This document shows positions 1 through 11,450 of a stretch of 64,000 nucleotides of DNA, piece after piece. The stretch lies in contig NC_016132.3 of NCBI RefSeq assembly GCF_000005505.3, positions 51,908,914-51,972,913 on the forward strand, written 5' to 3'. The stretch comes from Brachypodium distachyon (lineage: Eukaryota; Streptophyta; Magnoliopsida; Poales; Poaceae). A program made the translations under genes and the position numbers. Position 1 is the first letter of the stretch. Each line of letters begins with the position of its first letter. Below the pieces are notes generated by a model. The model saw only the letters and a program-made list of their open reading frames with translations. It ran no database searches and was not told the DNA's origin.

Positions 1-1160
1 TCATGAAAATTGGACTTGTCTTCCTCCTCTTCCGCTGTTGTAACATCGGTTGGCACCTCACATTGCCGAAGCCACACGGTTGTCGCCGCGGGATCCGCCG
101 GCTTGTCACCACAATGGTAACCACCGGTGCCGGAGGTCCTGCCGCCAGTCGGAGATGGCGCCCAACGGAGGTCAGGGAATTTTAAAAATAAGTCGATGTT
201 GCAAATGATGTTTCTAAATGCATCAACATGCGTTTTTTACATACACAATGCAATTATGTTGCAACGATTATGGGTGTGCTGCAATGTGACTTGTTTTGAT
301 GTTGCGGTAGTTTTGACACAAATGTTGCAACACGTTTTTGATGTGGTGTAGGGATTTTTTTTTATGCTCCTTAGAGTCTTGAATAAGAAATGTTGCGATG
401 TTGCAAAAGTATAACATAAACGCTGCATGCAGGATTTTTTCGTTGCAAAGATTCGATGGCCCAAGATTGTAGATCAGATGTCCCAGAAGGCCGATTTTTG
501 CCCAGGCTGACCAATAGACACGTGGCGCTGGTGTCTTGTGATAAATTAAGCGGCTTAACAGTTTTCCATCCCCAAAGGCAACAAGTCTAGCAGCAATTTT
601 TTTTTGTCTTGCAACAAAGTGGCTTAGCCGTTTTCCAAAATATAGAAAGTTTTGTTTCTTTACATTTGCATGTTTCTCTTGAAATACTCCATCCGTTTTA
701 AATTGTAACATTCGTTGCAACATAGAAAAGTCAAATCTAAATTTTCGAAATGCATTGGAAATATAGGATTTCATGAATATTATCTAACATTTACGTTTTT
801 GACAAAATGGTAAAGAGTAAAGACCAAGTTAATAAATCATCAACAGATACATTAATAATCGTGATTCTGGGGAATATTGTTCGGTAGTATATTTGTATTA
901 TACTACTCCCTACTTTCCTAGAGGCCCATGGGCCAGTTCTGTTTGTTCCCTCATGTCTTCAAACCATTGGTCCAGTCCAGCTACTATTTTCTCTGATTCA
1001 TAAAAAGTTGTCTATTTAGTATAACATTTGTATTAACTTATTACAAAATGTGCGACATCTTTTATGGATCCCTCCGATCCATAAAAGTGTTCAGAAACAG
1101 GAGGTACTGTTTGTTCTAGGAAAAAAACACGAAATTGCATCCATAGGGATTCTATGAACA
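1..1160. repeat. Repeat-rich left flank with recurrent TGTTGCAA motif
   Basis: No gene is recognised here. Between about 190 and 725 the words GTTGCAA or TTGCAAC recur many times (near 195, 257, 323, 402, 443, 610 and 713), and a near-duplicate GGCTTA..GTTTTCC block occurs around 552 and 621. This pattern is typical of a non-coding transposon remnant, but I cannot name the family. Long minus-strand open frames here (for example 268-774) have no recognisable domain and are read as chance. 780-1160 is AT-rich with nothing distinct. Confidence 0.4.
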
Positions 1161-1491
1161 CTATTTCCACCATGGATCCAAGGAACATCAGTGTCCAAGT
1201 TTTTCCCTCTGAAACGAGCAATCTAGGTACAGAAATACCACCGGAGCCTGGCAAACAGAGCAAAGAGGAGGAGGGCATATTGGGAGGCGGCGGTTGCCTT
1301 CCCGCCATTTCCTCCCGACCCGTCCCGTCCCTCTCGGCGCTGGACCACCCAATGGAAGCGCTCACCTATACAACTCCACGTTCGCCTCGCCCTCCAGCCC
1401 CTAAGGCTCCGCATCCCCCCAACAAAGCTGACCCCCCCGGCGCCGCGCCCGCGCGCTCCCTTGCGTTGCGTGCCGACCAGCCGGGTTCGCC

Positions 1492-3514
1492 ATGGGCAAC
1501 TGCTGCCCGGGCTCAGGGGATGCGGAGCCCGCCCCCTCCGCCTCCGCCGACCCTTCCTCCACCCGCCGCTCCGGCGCCTCCCCTACCTCGGCGCCGGCCC
1601 AGAACAAGCCCCCCGCCCCAATCGGCCCCGTCCTGGGCCGGCCCATGGAGGACGTCCGCAGCATCTACACCGTCGGCAAGGAGCTCGGGCGCGGCCAGTT
1701 CGGCGTCACCTCCCTGTGCACCCACAAGGCCACGGGCCAGAAGTTCGCGTGCAAGACCATCGCCAAGCGGAAGCTGTCCACCAAGGAGGACGTGGAGGAC
1801 GTCCGCCGGGAGGTGCAGATCATGTACCACCTGGCCGGCCAGCCAAACATCGTGGAGCTCAAGGGCGCCTACGAGGACAAGCAGTCCGTGCACCTCGTCA
1901 TGGAGCTCTGCGCCGGCGGGGAGCTCTTCGACCGGATCATCGCCAAGGGCAAGTACACGGAGCGCGCCGCGGCCTCGCTGCTGCGCACCATCGTCGAGAT
2001 CGTCCACACCTGCCACTCCCTCGGCGTCATCCATCGTGATCTCAAGCCCGAGAACTTCCTCCTCAGCAGCAAGGAGGAGGACGCGCCGCTCAAGGCCACC
2101 GACTTCGGGCTCTCCGTCTTCTTCAAGCAAGGGGAGGTGTTCAAGGACATCGTGGGCAGCGCCTACTACATCGCGCCGGAGGTCCTCAAGCGGAACTACG
2201 GGCCGGAGGCGGACATCTGGAGCGTCGGCGTCATCCTCTACATCCTTCTCTGCGGTGTTCCTCCCTTCTGGGCCGGCAAGTCACATCCATCTTCTTGATA
2301 GCTTGTCCGAGATCGTTTATTACGTACGTCCTCTCATTGTGGGGAGTCTTTGCAGAATCGGAGCACGGCACCTTCAACTCCATCCTGCGGGGGCAGGTGG
2401 ACTTCACCAGCGACCCGTGGCCGCGCATTTCGCCCGGAGCCAAGGACCTCGTCAGGAAGATGCTCACCTCTGACCCCAACAAGAGGATCTCTGCCGACGA
2501 TGTCCTCAGTGCGTGTCGCTCTGCAGTCTGCAGTTACCCCATTGCATTAGTTGTGCCCTGAATTTTGGCGATACCATCTCGATCTTTTGTTCTTCAGATC
2601 ATCCTTGGATCAAGGAAGACGGAGAAGCGCCGGATACACCACTGGACAACGCCGTCATGGGCAGGCTCAAGCAGTTCAGGGCTATGAACCAGTTCAAGAA
2701 AGCCGCGCTAAGGGTCATCGCCGGATGCCTGTCGGAGGAAGAGATCAGAGGGCTCAAGGAGATGTTCAAGAGCATGGACTCGGACAACAGCGGCACCATC
2801 ACCGTCGACGAGCTCCGGAAAGGCCTTGGCGGCAAGCAGGGTACCAAGCTCACCGAGGCCGAAGTGGAGCAGCTAATGGAAGCCGTAAGCACGTCCCTTC
2901 TATCTGCATTATCTGGCTTCGAAATTACTCGGACTCGTACGTTGACACAACGATTCATGCTTTTGGTGGCGAGCACATGCAGGCCGATGCAGATGGCAAC
3001 GGGACGATCGACTACGAGGAGTTCATCACGGCGACGATGCACATGAACAGGATGGACAGGGAGGAGCATCTCTACACCGCGTTCCAGTACTTCGACAAGG
3101 ACAACAGCGGGTAACTCAAACTCAACTCGCGCACGATTAACAGAGCACCCAGCTCGATCGGTTCTCATCATTTTGTGTAATCGATCCCTGCATATATATG
3201 CAGCTGCATCTCCAAGGAGGAACTGGAGCAGGCCCTGCGGGAGAAAGGACTCCTGGACGGCAGAGACATCAAAGACATCATATCGGAAGTCGACGCCGAC
3301 AACGTAAGCCAAAATCTCGTCTCTGCTGCAAATGCAGTCCACATCGCGCGCGCACCTCAAAACAGAGTGACGTTACTGACGATGCATGGAAAATGATGGG
3401 CTGGAAACTTGTGGTTTGCAGGACGGGAGGATCGACTACAGCGAGTTCGTGGCGATGATGAAGAAGGGGAACCCCGAGGCGAACCCCAAGAAGCGGCGCG
3501 AAATCGTTCTGTAG
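1492..3514 (+). CDS. CPK2: Calcium-dependent protein kinase, CPK2-like (6 exons)
   Basis: Ser/Thr kinase switched on by calcium through its own calmodulin-like domain; probably membrane-attached. Exons: 1492-2275, 2356-2508, 2598-2884, 2983-3110, 3204-3303, 3422-3514. They join in frame to 514 aa. The N-terminus MGNCC gives a myristoylation glycine (G2) and palmitoylation cysteines (C4, C5). The kinase domain spans about 59-317, with glycine loop G66-G71, ATP lysine K88, HRDLKPEN with D183, DFG 204-206 and APE 228-230. The autoinhibitory junction is about 318-357. Four complete EF-hand loops lie at 373-384, 410-421, 446-457 and 481-492. Introns are short (80-118 bp). Intron 1 uses a GC donor (GCAAGT at 2276), needed to read PPFWAE. 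The leader upstream of the ATG is pyrimidine- and GC-rich. The sequence strongly recalls rice CPK2, including the end [11 protein letters not shown]; the paralogue number is from memory, the family is certain. Confidence 0.95.
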
Positions 3515-6500
3515 AAAGACGGAGAGCAAGTGCTGGTCTCTCTCTTTCTACCAACCGCCGGCCGTGGCATCCAGCGATGCCACGACGGGCTGCGCATGCA
3601 CAGACAAACACATATATGCAGACATAGGTGTCTGCGGAGCACGGTGAACCGAGGAGGCGAGCAGCCAGGGAAGGAAGGAAAGAGGCCTCGCTTGTGTAAA
3701 CCGTGTGAAGCGATCGACCAACAGAGGGCCTCTGTGATGCGCGTTTTCTTTACTTCTTCGTGTGTTGGCCCTGGCTCGTGTTAGAACTGTTTCATATTTA
3801 TGCTTGGGTGTGGATTAATTTGGGGACGGTTCTTGGGTGTTAGCGACCACCTCTCGACGGCGACGATGACCATAAGCTGTTTGTTTTCAGATTTACTGAG
3901 AAGGGAGCATAGAAGCAGCAGCATATATACCGTGGAATTCGAACTGTACATTCAGGAATGGAACGCTCTTGGGCACTCTTCTTTATTTTCTGTTGTGATC
4001 CTAGCTAGGAGTAGTACTTTCTTTTCATTGAGAATCCTTTGCAGACCGTTTATTATTACATCTAAGTAGGGGAACCACTGCTAGATTTTTCTCAACATGC
4101 AAGCATTCCACATCATCACATTTTTAATTTGTTCACACCTATTTAGTGAGAAATTCATATTTTTTACACATGCATGCATGCTACTTCTCATTAAGTTATC
4201 CCTACTGAGTGAAGAATATATCTCATACAATTCCACTTTATGTTCTCAACTTTGGATACTCTTTCCTTGCAATTCAGTTTCACTCACATATATTAGCTAT
4301 AAATTTCCGCAACAACGTGCGGGGCATCATCTAGTTTGATAAAAATGGTTGGCTCACGACTCGAACATGTGTGCCACATGTTGATGTAATATTAGTGTCA
4401 CGTACCCATCCATATACTTGTCAAATTTTAATTCTACACAATGATCTAATATCAGGCATGAACACATCCTACCTTTGCTTTTGTAAATAGCATAAAAGTA
4501 TATATGTGTGCTCCTCCAATTGATTTTGATATACAATTAAATGTATCTTTTTATCATTGTGCTAATACAAATATAAAAACACAATGATTATTTGGAACGA
4601 ATACCTAGTGGTGTCGGTCGAATATTGTGAGATGACACACGTTCTATATACGGTCGGCTTGCCCACTTGGAGCGGGGATAAAAATTTCAAGAATGTGATG
4701 GTATATGTCCAAATATATACAAGTCACTTGCGAAACCTTTTAGATATTATATTTAAAAAATCTCACATGCACATGTTAGACTGCAATATAAACATGTAAA
4801 GTTATTTTGAAATATTTCAAATCGAAGAGTACACAAAAATACAAATGTGATGATATAACATGGCAAGCAGTAGTTTTCTAAAATAAGAAAAAACTAGCAT
4901 CACTACTTAGATCATGTTTGTGTAGCTCGCGAACGGTTACGTTTTTCTATTAAATTTTGCAGTTCCATACTGTATTTTGACATGTACACATGATTTTCTT
5001 TTCTTTTCATAGAGCTCGGGAGCCAAAAGCATGTAACGTACGCCGCTTGGACGACTGCTAGCGTCTGGATGGCTGGAACTGTGGCACGATTCGCTCGGAA
5101 ATTTAAAGTTGGAGTTCTATATCTGTCGACCGTCGTCGTCTACTCGCTAGAAACAACAACGACGTATAATCTATAATGAACTGTCATGCCACGATAACCG
5201 TGAGAAAATTAAAGCAGCAGATGCATGACGTCTCTTACTATTATCCATCCTACTCCGTATTGGATATGCACCAACAGACTGCCTACTCCACGTCATTGGA
5301 CTAGAAAATAATTTTTCCAACCAACATTTCCGCATATCCTCGGTTGCAACTTGCAACCGGTATCCAACTGGATGACCAAATGTTAATGTCTCGAAAATGA
5401 CCGGGCCGGGCCAAGCAGTGCCACTGGGATCGACAAGAACCGACAGCCAGCGACAGTCGTGTGGTGTTTTACAAAAATAAGATTATGCTACAATAGGATA
5501 GGTGCAGTAGCATGTGGTGCGTGACAAATGAAGACTGCTGCGACGGGATACCGTGGCACCAGCAGCGTACACACAAAACCGTGCAAGTAGTGGGCGAGGT
5601 GCATTGCCTTATTGAGCCGGGGCTGTCAGGCTGTGTGGTCCACGCTTTCCGCCAGAAGCTTTCAAATGCAAAGGTCTCCCTCGCCGTCCCGCTCCCAGGA
5701 CGTGGGCCCCGCAAGCAGGCGCGACCTCCTGACACACACAGGGCGCAGCTGCTGATTTCATTTCATTTTACGGAGGAGTATTTATTTTCTTCTTTTTTCC
5801 TCTCGGGGGGTCCAGTGGAGCGTTGGTCACGCGGGGGCTTCCCTGCCCCGGTCTCTGGTTGGCTAGAGCGCCTAGGGCGGGCCAGGCGCGTCAGTGAGAA
5901 CCCACGGAGGTGCGCGCCAGCGGGTAAGCCGTGGCGGGCGGTGCGAAGCGTTTCCCGGAGGTTTTTAATGTGTAAATTGCGTCACCGTGGGCCCCGCGGA
6001 TGACGCAGGACCACCCTGTGATAGCGCGCCACGTCGCGGGCGCAATCGCCGTGGGACAGCAGCGCGTTTTTGTTTCAGTTTGTTTGCGCTTTCCGATTAA
6101 TCTTCCTCGTAGACGGCGCCCCGTTCTCCCGCTGCCTCCAGCAAATGCTAAATCCACCCAGGTGCATTAGTTCACGCTTCATCTTTTTTTAAGTTTGGTC
6201 CGGCAAAATAAAAATAAATACTGGGACAGATAGTTGGTCGACTCGACCAAAACCAACCATTGGCATCCTGTTCATATAGGCACGATTGCGACCTTCAAAA
6301 TTCAAAGACTTTGTAGCAATTGTTTGGATAAAACAGCACTATTTAATTAAGAAAAATTCTAAACCCCACACGTTTAGCACTGTACTGAGATGTGAGTACA
6401 TAATTTCTACTTGTACTATCTCCAACCTGTTACTACTCGACTTACTAGAGCGCAGTACAAATTATCTAATTTTGACTTCAAATATATGAGAATATAATTT

Positions 6501-7803
6501 CAATATATAATCAAGTATTCATATTTGTAGGACATATATAATATCACCTGATTTGTCATGAACATTTTTCATGATATGAAAATCTAGATAAGATGTTGTG
6601 CTGAATATCTAATCAAGTTACTCCACTATTTTTGTCATATAACTTACATTTTGTTAGTTAAACTGATGATCCAGGAAACACACACATGCCTTTTACTCTC
6701 TCCGGCTGGAATTACTTGTTGAAATATTACATATATCTAGACGCTTTTTACACATAGATACATCCGTATTTGGGTGAGACAAGTAATACTAGTCGGAGTG
6801 AGTAGTAATTTTTGAACGAACTCTACTATTCTATTGACACGGTATGCTATATTCCTCGATAGTTGTCTTTAACGAGAACAAACTATAGAATGTGGTAAAA
6901 AATAAAATGCTATAGATATTAAGAAAGAGGGGAAGAAAGTACTTGTATTGACATGGGATAAAAGTCCAGTAGAAAAAACGGTAAATGAATAAATGGATAA
7001 CAGCAAGCATCATGCTTATTTTGAGAGAGTGTTTAACAGATTTTGCGAGCGTACGTGTACAGGCGAGACGCCCCTTAGTTTATTAGCCTTTTGTCCTTGC
7101 TTGTTTTCTATTCTTGTCTTCTTAGAAAATCTTGCAAAAGTAGATCCTACAACATGCATAGATCACGGCCATCAAAATCTACACCATTCTTTATACGCTT
7201 ATTGTACTTGCTTTTCCTATTTTTGTTTGCCACATCTTCCTAAAGTGGCAACCATTTGTATTTTTATATGCTTGTTGTGTGTATGGAAGTTTTCAGCTCC
7301 AGCAGATAATCTAAATTAATCCAATTTGCATAAATTACACTTTGTTTGTACTCACCATGAGATGGTGCGCTTCACAAGACGTGACTTTTCTTTCGCATAA
7401 AAAAGAAGACAGGCATAAACAACAAAATTACTCAAGTGTAGAAAACTGATGGGCAAATTGGCGTGGACGGAGCTGACGCCCCCTCTGTTTCTCCAGCTAG
7501 GTCACATGCCTAACCGGTAATCCCCCAATGCGAGCGCTCGCCCGGTCTCCCGTTCCCGTCCATCCCCGACCCCGAGTTATTACTCTCCTCTCTCCCCTCT
7601 CTCTCTCCAGGAAGGACGCCTCGCCAGCCCCCTCTCCCATCCAGGACCGCGACCACCGTGCTAAAAATCCCCCACAATGCCAGTGGTCTTTGTCCCTACA
7701 TGGCCTGGACCACGCGCGGAAGCCCTCGCTCTCCAAACTACCACTTCCAGTTCCTGATCGGGAACCCCAGATCGCCCCGCTCCTCCTCCTCCTCCTGCAA
7801 TTG
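3515..7803. other. Intergenic region between CPK2 and VQ gene
   Basis: 3515 to about 3800 is probably the CPK2 3' UTR. 3800-5400 is AT-rich with no coding signal. 5480-6160 is a GC-rich block with two GTGGGCCCC words (5704 and 5989); its 163-codon open frame (5512-6003) resembles nothing I know, so I read it as regulatory or unique non-coding DNA. 6200-7490 is AT-rich and holds one MITE, listed separately. 7500-7803 is the pyrimidine-rich leader of the VQ gene. Confidence 0.5.
6696..6802. mobile_element. Stowaway-type MITE, 107 bp
   Basis: Terminal inverted repeats CTCTCTCCGGCTGGAATTAC and (reverse complement of the right end) CTCACTCCGACTAGTATTAC are flanked by TA on both sides (6694-6695 and 6803-6804). 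The TA target duplication and CTCCCTCC-like ends are those of Tc1/mariner-derived Stowaway MITEs common in grasses. Confidence 0.8.
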
Positions 7804-8292
7804 ATGGATCACCGGAAGCAGCAGCAGCAGCGGGAGAGCCCCAGTACTCCCCGCAGCGGCGGCGGCGGCCGCGCGCCGTCGTCGGGCAAGGGGGCCAAGG
7901 CGGGCGGCGGGGGCAAGAAGCCGATCAAGGTGGTCTACATCTCCAACCCCATGCGCGTCAAGACCAGCGCCGCGGGCTTCCGCGCCCTCGTCCAGGAGCT
8001 CACGGGCCGGGACGCCGACCCCTCCAAGTACAGCACCGACGACGACGGCGGCGCGGCGCAGGAGCTCAGCCCCGAGGGGAGCGCCGCCGCCCCCGGCACC
8101 GTCGCGGCGGGGTACCAGCTGCCCGACGACGTAGCCGCCGCGGCGGCGTTCAACAACGGCCGCGAGGAGGAGGGGGAGGGGTATGGGGAGGAGGACGACA
8201 TCTTCAGGGCGCAGCTGCTGGACAACGACTACTCCGTCTTCTCGCCGCCGACGCTGCTCTACGACTACCCGCCGCACAGCAACAAGGTGTAG
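7804..8292 (+). CDS. VQ-motif protein, sigma-factor-binding (SIB1)-like
   Basis: Intron-less 162-aa protein. Residues 59-68 are FRALVQELTG, a perfect FxxxVQxxTG motif. It is preceded by a basic glycine-rich stretch and KVVYISNPMRVKT, the layout of SIB1-like VQ proteins. This family binds WRKY transcription factors through the VQ motif in defence and stress signalling, and SIB1-type members can also enter plastids. The N-terminal third is Ser/Gly/Gln-rich; the C-terminal half is acidic and ends in an aromatic segment (DYSVFSPPTLLYDYP). I chose the ATG at 7804 because MDHRK..SPSTPR is a usual VQ beginning. The frame stays open upstream to an ATG at 7528, so a longer product cannot be excluded. 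The gene stands alone, about 4 kb from CPK2. Confidence 0.9.
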   Translation: MDHRKQQQQRESPSTPRSGGGGRAPSSGKGAKAGGGGKKPIKVVYISNPMRVKTSAAGFRALVQELTGRDADPSKYSTDDDGGAAQELSPEGSAAAPGTVAAGYQLPDDVAAAAAFNNGREEEGEGYGEEDDIFRAQLLDNDYSVFSPPTLLYDYPPHSNKV

Positions 8293-10310
8293 TGACCAGT
8301 CATCCACCCCGATTATACATTATTCCTCCTCCCGCACGCTACCTCCATGTTAGCTGACGCGTGTGTGCCCCCCTTGCCTTTCCTTGCATGACACGATGAT
8401 CTCCGCTGTATTGCATGTGTGTATGTGTGCCGCTAAGATTAATTTGTGCGTGCGTGCGAGCTCCAATTTAAACCCGTGATCAGCGTCGCGATTCACCACG
8501 CGCATGCCACTGTACATGTTTATTTGGGTCTGGGCCGCTGTTCTTTCTGCTTCCTTCCCCGTACGTCTCGTGTGTGGAAAACAAAGTTCCTGGCCGTAGT
8601 GATGCAATGTACGTAGTGTAAATATCTGTGCATATGCGTAGATGTTTGGATAACGTTTTTGTGCGTGACCTTTTCATACTGTTTCTCTAATTTTATGGAC
8701 ACCTTTTTTGATCTAGTACGTGCATGCCTTCTTTGGCATGATCGGCCGGCAATTTCCGTATCATCACCACTTGTTGGTGTTACTCTCGGTATGGCTAGCT
8801 AGCGTGTGCCTGCAAACTGATCGAGCGAACACCCGTATAGGCAATGTGGGATTGTAGAGCACGCGGTAACTGATATAGCTGATCGGTATAAAACTGCTCC
8901 TGACTATTCTCACGAGCGGTGATCGATCCGAAGACTATATATAGACCAAACCCAGTACACGGAAACAACTGCCAAAATACCAGGTTTCATTTGAGCGCGA
9001 GTTCTTTATTTTCCCTCTTCACTACTTCGGTACTGATCTAGATTTTAAGTGTTCTAATGCGGCAGTACTACCATTCGTTGTTTGCTGCTTTGGTTCTCTT
9101 GTTCACGATTCTTCTGAATTTATATGTTTAGCATCGTTTGGTATGTTTCACCTTAGCCCTTAATTTGGTCCTTCCAAAGTTCCACTGCCATTTGGCTGAT
9201 TTGGTTGATCTTAGTTACTATATAATTTGTTCCATCGTTATTGTAGCACCACCGTGTGTGGTTTGCGTTCCATAATTTTCTTTCCGTCCATTTTTTCTTT
9301 TTCTTATTGGTTTCTTGACTTGATTAATTAATTCATGGCAGTTTTACTCATTGAGTTTCATGATCTGTATTGAAGCAATCTTCTTTCGTATAGCATGATC
9401 TAAATAATTCATCTTGTCTATCTATACATGTCATGGCAGTTTTACTCATCTAAACAAGTACTCCTACCTAGAAAGAAAAGTTAACTGATATTTGACGAAC
9501 TTGGATCATCCTTGCCTGTCCTAGATGAACATATTATACTACTATTATATCTGGTGATAGTAAGCATGCATGCCATGATTTCGTCTCTAGTTTTTAGGAT
9601 TGTACACTTATCATTATCATATTTTGAAATGGAGATATATGTAACCATAATGCATGTTATATCATGATTTTCGTGTGTTTCACTAATCTGCCCTCGGTCC
9701 ACTATGAGCACAAGCCAAGGAGACACAAAATCAAAGAAGAGTTGAATACACCATTGTCTTAAATAAACTTACAACAATAAATGGGCAATTCTAGACACAA
9801 TATATGAAAATGGGTACAAATATAAACATTGCAATAACTACGCCCTTGATTTCCTCAGTTGATTGATATGATGAAACATAGGGTGCCCATGTTAATTATT
9901 ACAATTGTTCAGAAAAATAACCACTACGCGCCCGGCCAAGCAGTATAAACACCAACCAAACTCCATAGAACACCTGACTTGCGATTTAGATCCCAAATTC
10001 TTATGTGCGCTCGAATTTTGTATTGTTTTGGCGATCAAATCTAAATGACCTGCATTGTACCCTTAGGCCATAAAATGCATAAAATATGCCCTCTATGTCT
10101 ATTTTAATGAAACTTGAGATCTTCTTTTGTTACCCTTGAAACTTATGAGCAAGGCAAAATTCTTGCCATCATCTATTTCTACCAATCCACCAACATTGAT
10201 TTCCTCTCTCTTCAAATCATGTGCAACATGATCAATAACAAGTTCATGATTCTTTAGAGAATTACCAAGAATTGCCTAACCTAACAATGATGGAGTCTTG
10301 CACCCTATTT
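8293..10310. other. Intergenic region downstream of the VQ gene
   Basis: The first few hundred bases are probably 3' UTR. Two TATA-like words, TATAAA at 8887 and TATATATA at 8936, precede a pyrimidine-rich stretch but no open frame follows. 9000-10300 is AT-rich non-coding DNA with a short repeated phrase (CATGGCAGTTTTACTCAT near 9334 and 9433) and no recognisable gene. Confidence 0.4.
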
Positions 10311-10565
10311 TTAGTTCATATCACTAGTAATCAATTCAAGTGTAGAAGCTAAACAAGAAAATTTGTAGAAATACATGGGCTCTGTCTTTTTTGCCTGAGC
10401 TTTAGTGGACTTGCCGGTTTTCCATACTACTTGTTGGAGCGCTCGTGCTAGAGTCTCTATACCTCTGGTGTCCTCACTAGAAACCATGTGCTCAAACTCG
10501 AGATAGGTCTTGGGATCCACATACATGAATTCCAAACGATAAAAGTCACGCCCAAGAAAGATCAT
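10311..10565 (-). pseudogene. Unidentified short open frame, possible gene remnant
   Basis: An 84-codon minus-strand frame has an ordinary amino-acid mix (starts MIFLGRDFYRLEF) and lies in otherwise stop-rich DNA. Further along the minus strand, beyond its stop, the reading ELVIDHVAHDLKREEINVGG appears, separated from it by stops. This may be the decayed end of a gene or transposon protein. I recognise no domain. Confidence 0.2.
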
Positions 10566-10645
10566 TCACAAACTTTGCCTCCAAGACCATCTAGGTGTTA
10601 CCTAGAGTAACAAGCCTCCACTTTTTTATGGTTCCCCTAAGCAAC

Positions 10646-11450
10646 CTCTAATATCACCCCGTTTATGAAGTAATTGGGCGGCACGACAAACGAAGTTGTG
10701 GTGAAGGGGGTTTCTCCTTTGCCCACGAAAGGCCTTGCGAGGATGCGGCCACAACAAGACGCGAAGTGGTCACCCGGGGCCTGGGCGAACTCACCTCGGT
10801 GGCATGGCGTGGCGCGGCATGCCGTGACGCGAAGGATCACCCGGGTGGCATGGCGTGCCGCGACCCGAAGGGTCACCCGGGGCCCGGGTGAACTCACCCG
10901 GGTGGCATGGCGTGCCATAACGCGAAGGGGTCACCCGGGTGGCATGACATGGGGCGACACGAAGGGGTCACCTGGGTGGCATGGCATGGCGCGACGTCGG
11001 TACAACGCCGACGCATGATCGTACATCGGAAACACTGTACGAGGAAACAATAACGCTTAGTATGAAAAGACAAAAATACCCCGGGGCCATGTGTGGCACT
11101 CGGTGGAAAAACCGTAAATTGCCTAGTGGCAAAATTGTAACTTACCCGTGAGCCATCCTTGGCCTATAAATATGAGAGCCCCCCTCTCATTTGAGGGGCT
11201 GAATTTTTTAGAGAAGGAACATTGTTCATAGCTCGTCCAGGGTCAGGTCATTTGCCAATGTCCGCCCTCGGCACATCTCGGGTGACCAAATACTCACCCG
11301 GGGTGCCTAAATTTTATTGTCCGGTCACCTACCCGCCGACAGAAGTCTCGTCGCCCACACAGCATGAGACCTACACCTCACCCAACAAAACACATCCATG
11401 TATGGGTCGTCGCCAACATCCCTTGATCGTTAGCCGCAATGCGACGTGAC
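10646..11450 (+). mobile_element. LTR-like remnant with internal promoter signature
   Basis: GC-rich block beginning near CCCCGTTTATGAAG and GGGCGGCACGACAAACGAAG. It contains a tandem array (separate entry) and then a clear promoter-like segment: CCTATAAATATGAG at about 11162, followed by a self-complementary CCCCTCTCATTTGAGGGG and a leader. This is the usual layout of the U3/R part of a Triticeae retrotransposon LTR. No second LTR copy, primer-binding site or gag/pol reading frame was found, so a solo or decayed LTR is the best reading. Boundaries are approximate. Confidence 0.4.
10768..11000 (+). repeat. GC-rich minisatellite, about 5 units
   Basis: The core GGTGGCATGG (one unit has GGTGGCATGA) starts at 10798, 10844, 10901, 10938 and 10975. 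Each is followed by a G/C-rich variable part and GCGAAGG(G)TCACCCGGG. Unit spacing is 46, 57, 37 and 37 bp. The array lies in the upstream part of the LTR-like block. Confidence 0.8.

Noticed and set aside
880..915. TACTCCCTAC as a MITE end
   Set aside because: No inverted partner with a TA duplication nearby.
1513..2130. 205-codon minus-strand frame opposite CPK2
   Set aside because: Shadow of the kinase codons, Leu/Glu/Gly-rich with no domain.
1154..2473. 439-codon plus-strand open frame over CPK2 exon 1
   Set aside because: It is a Pro/Ser/Arg-rich shadow frame of the GC-rich kinase exon; the 1492 frame carries all kinase motifs.
5512..6003. 163-codon open frame in the GC-rich block
   Set aside because: No recognisable domain, no homologue known to me, and composition explains its length.
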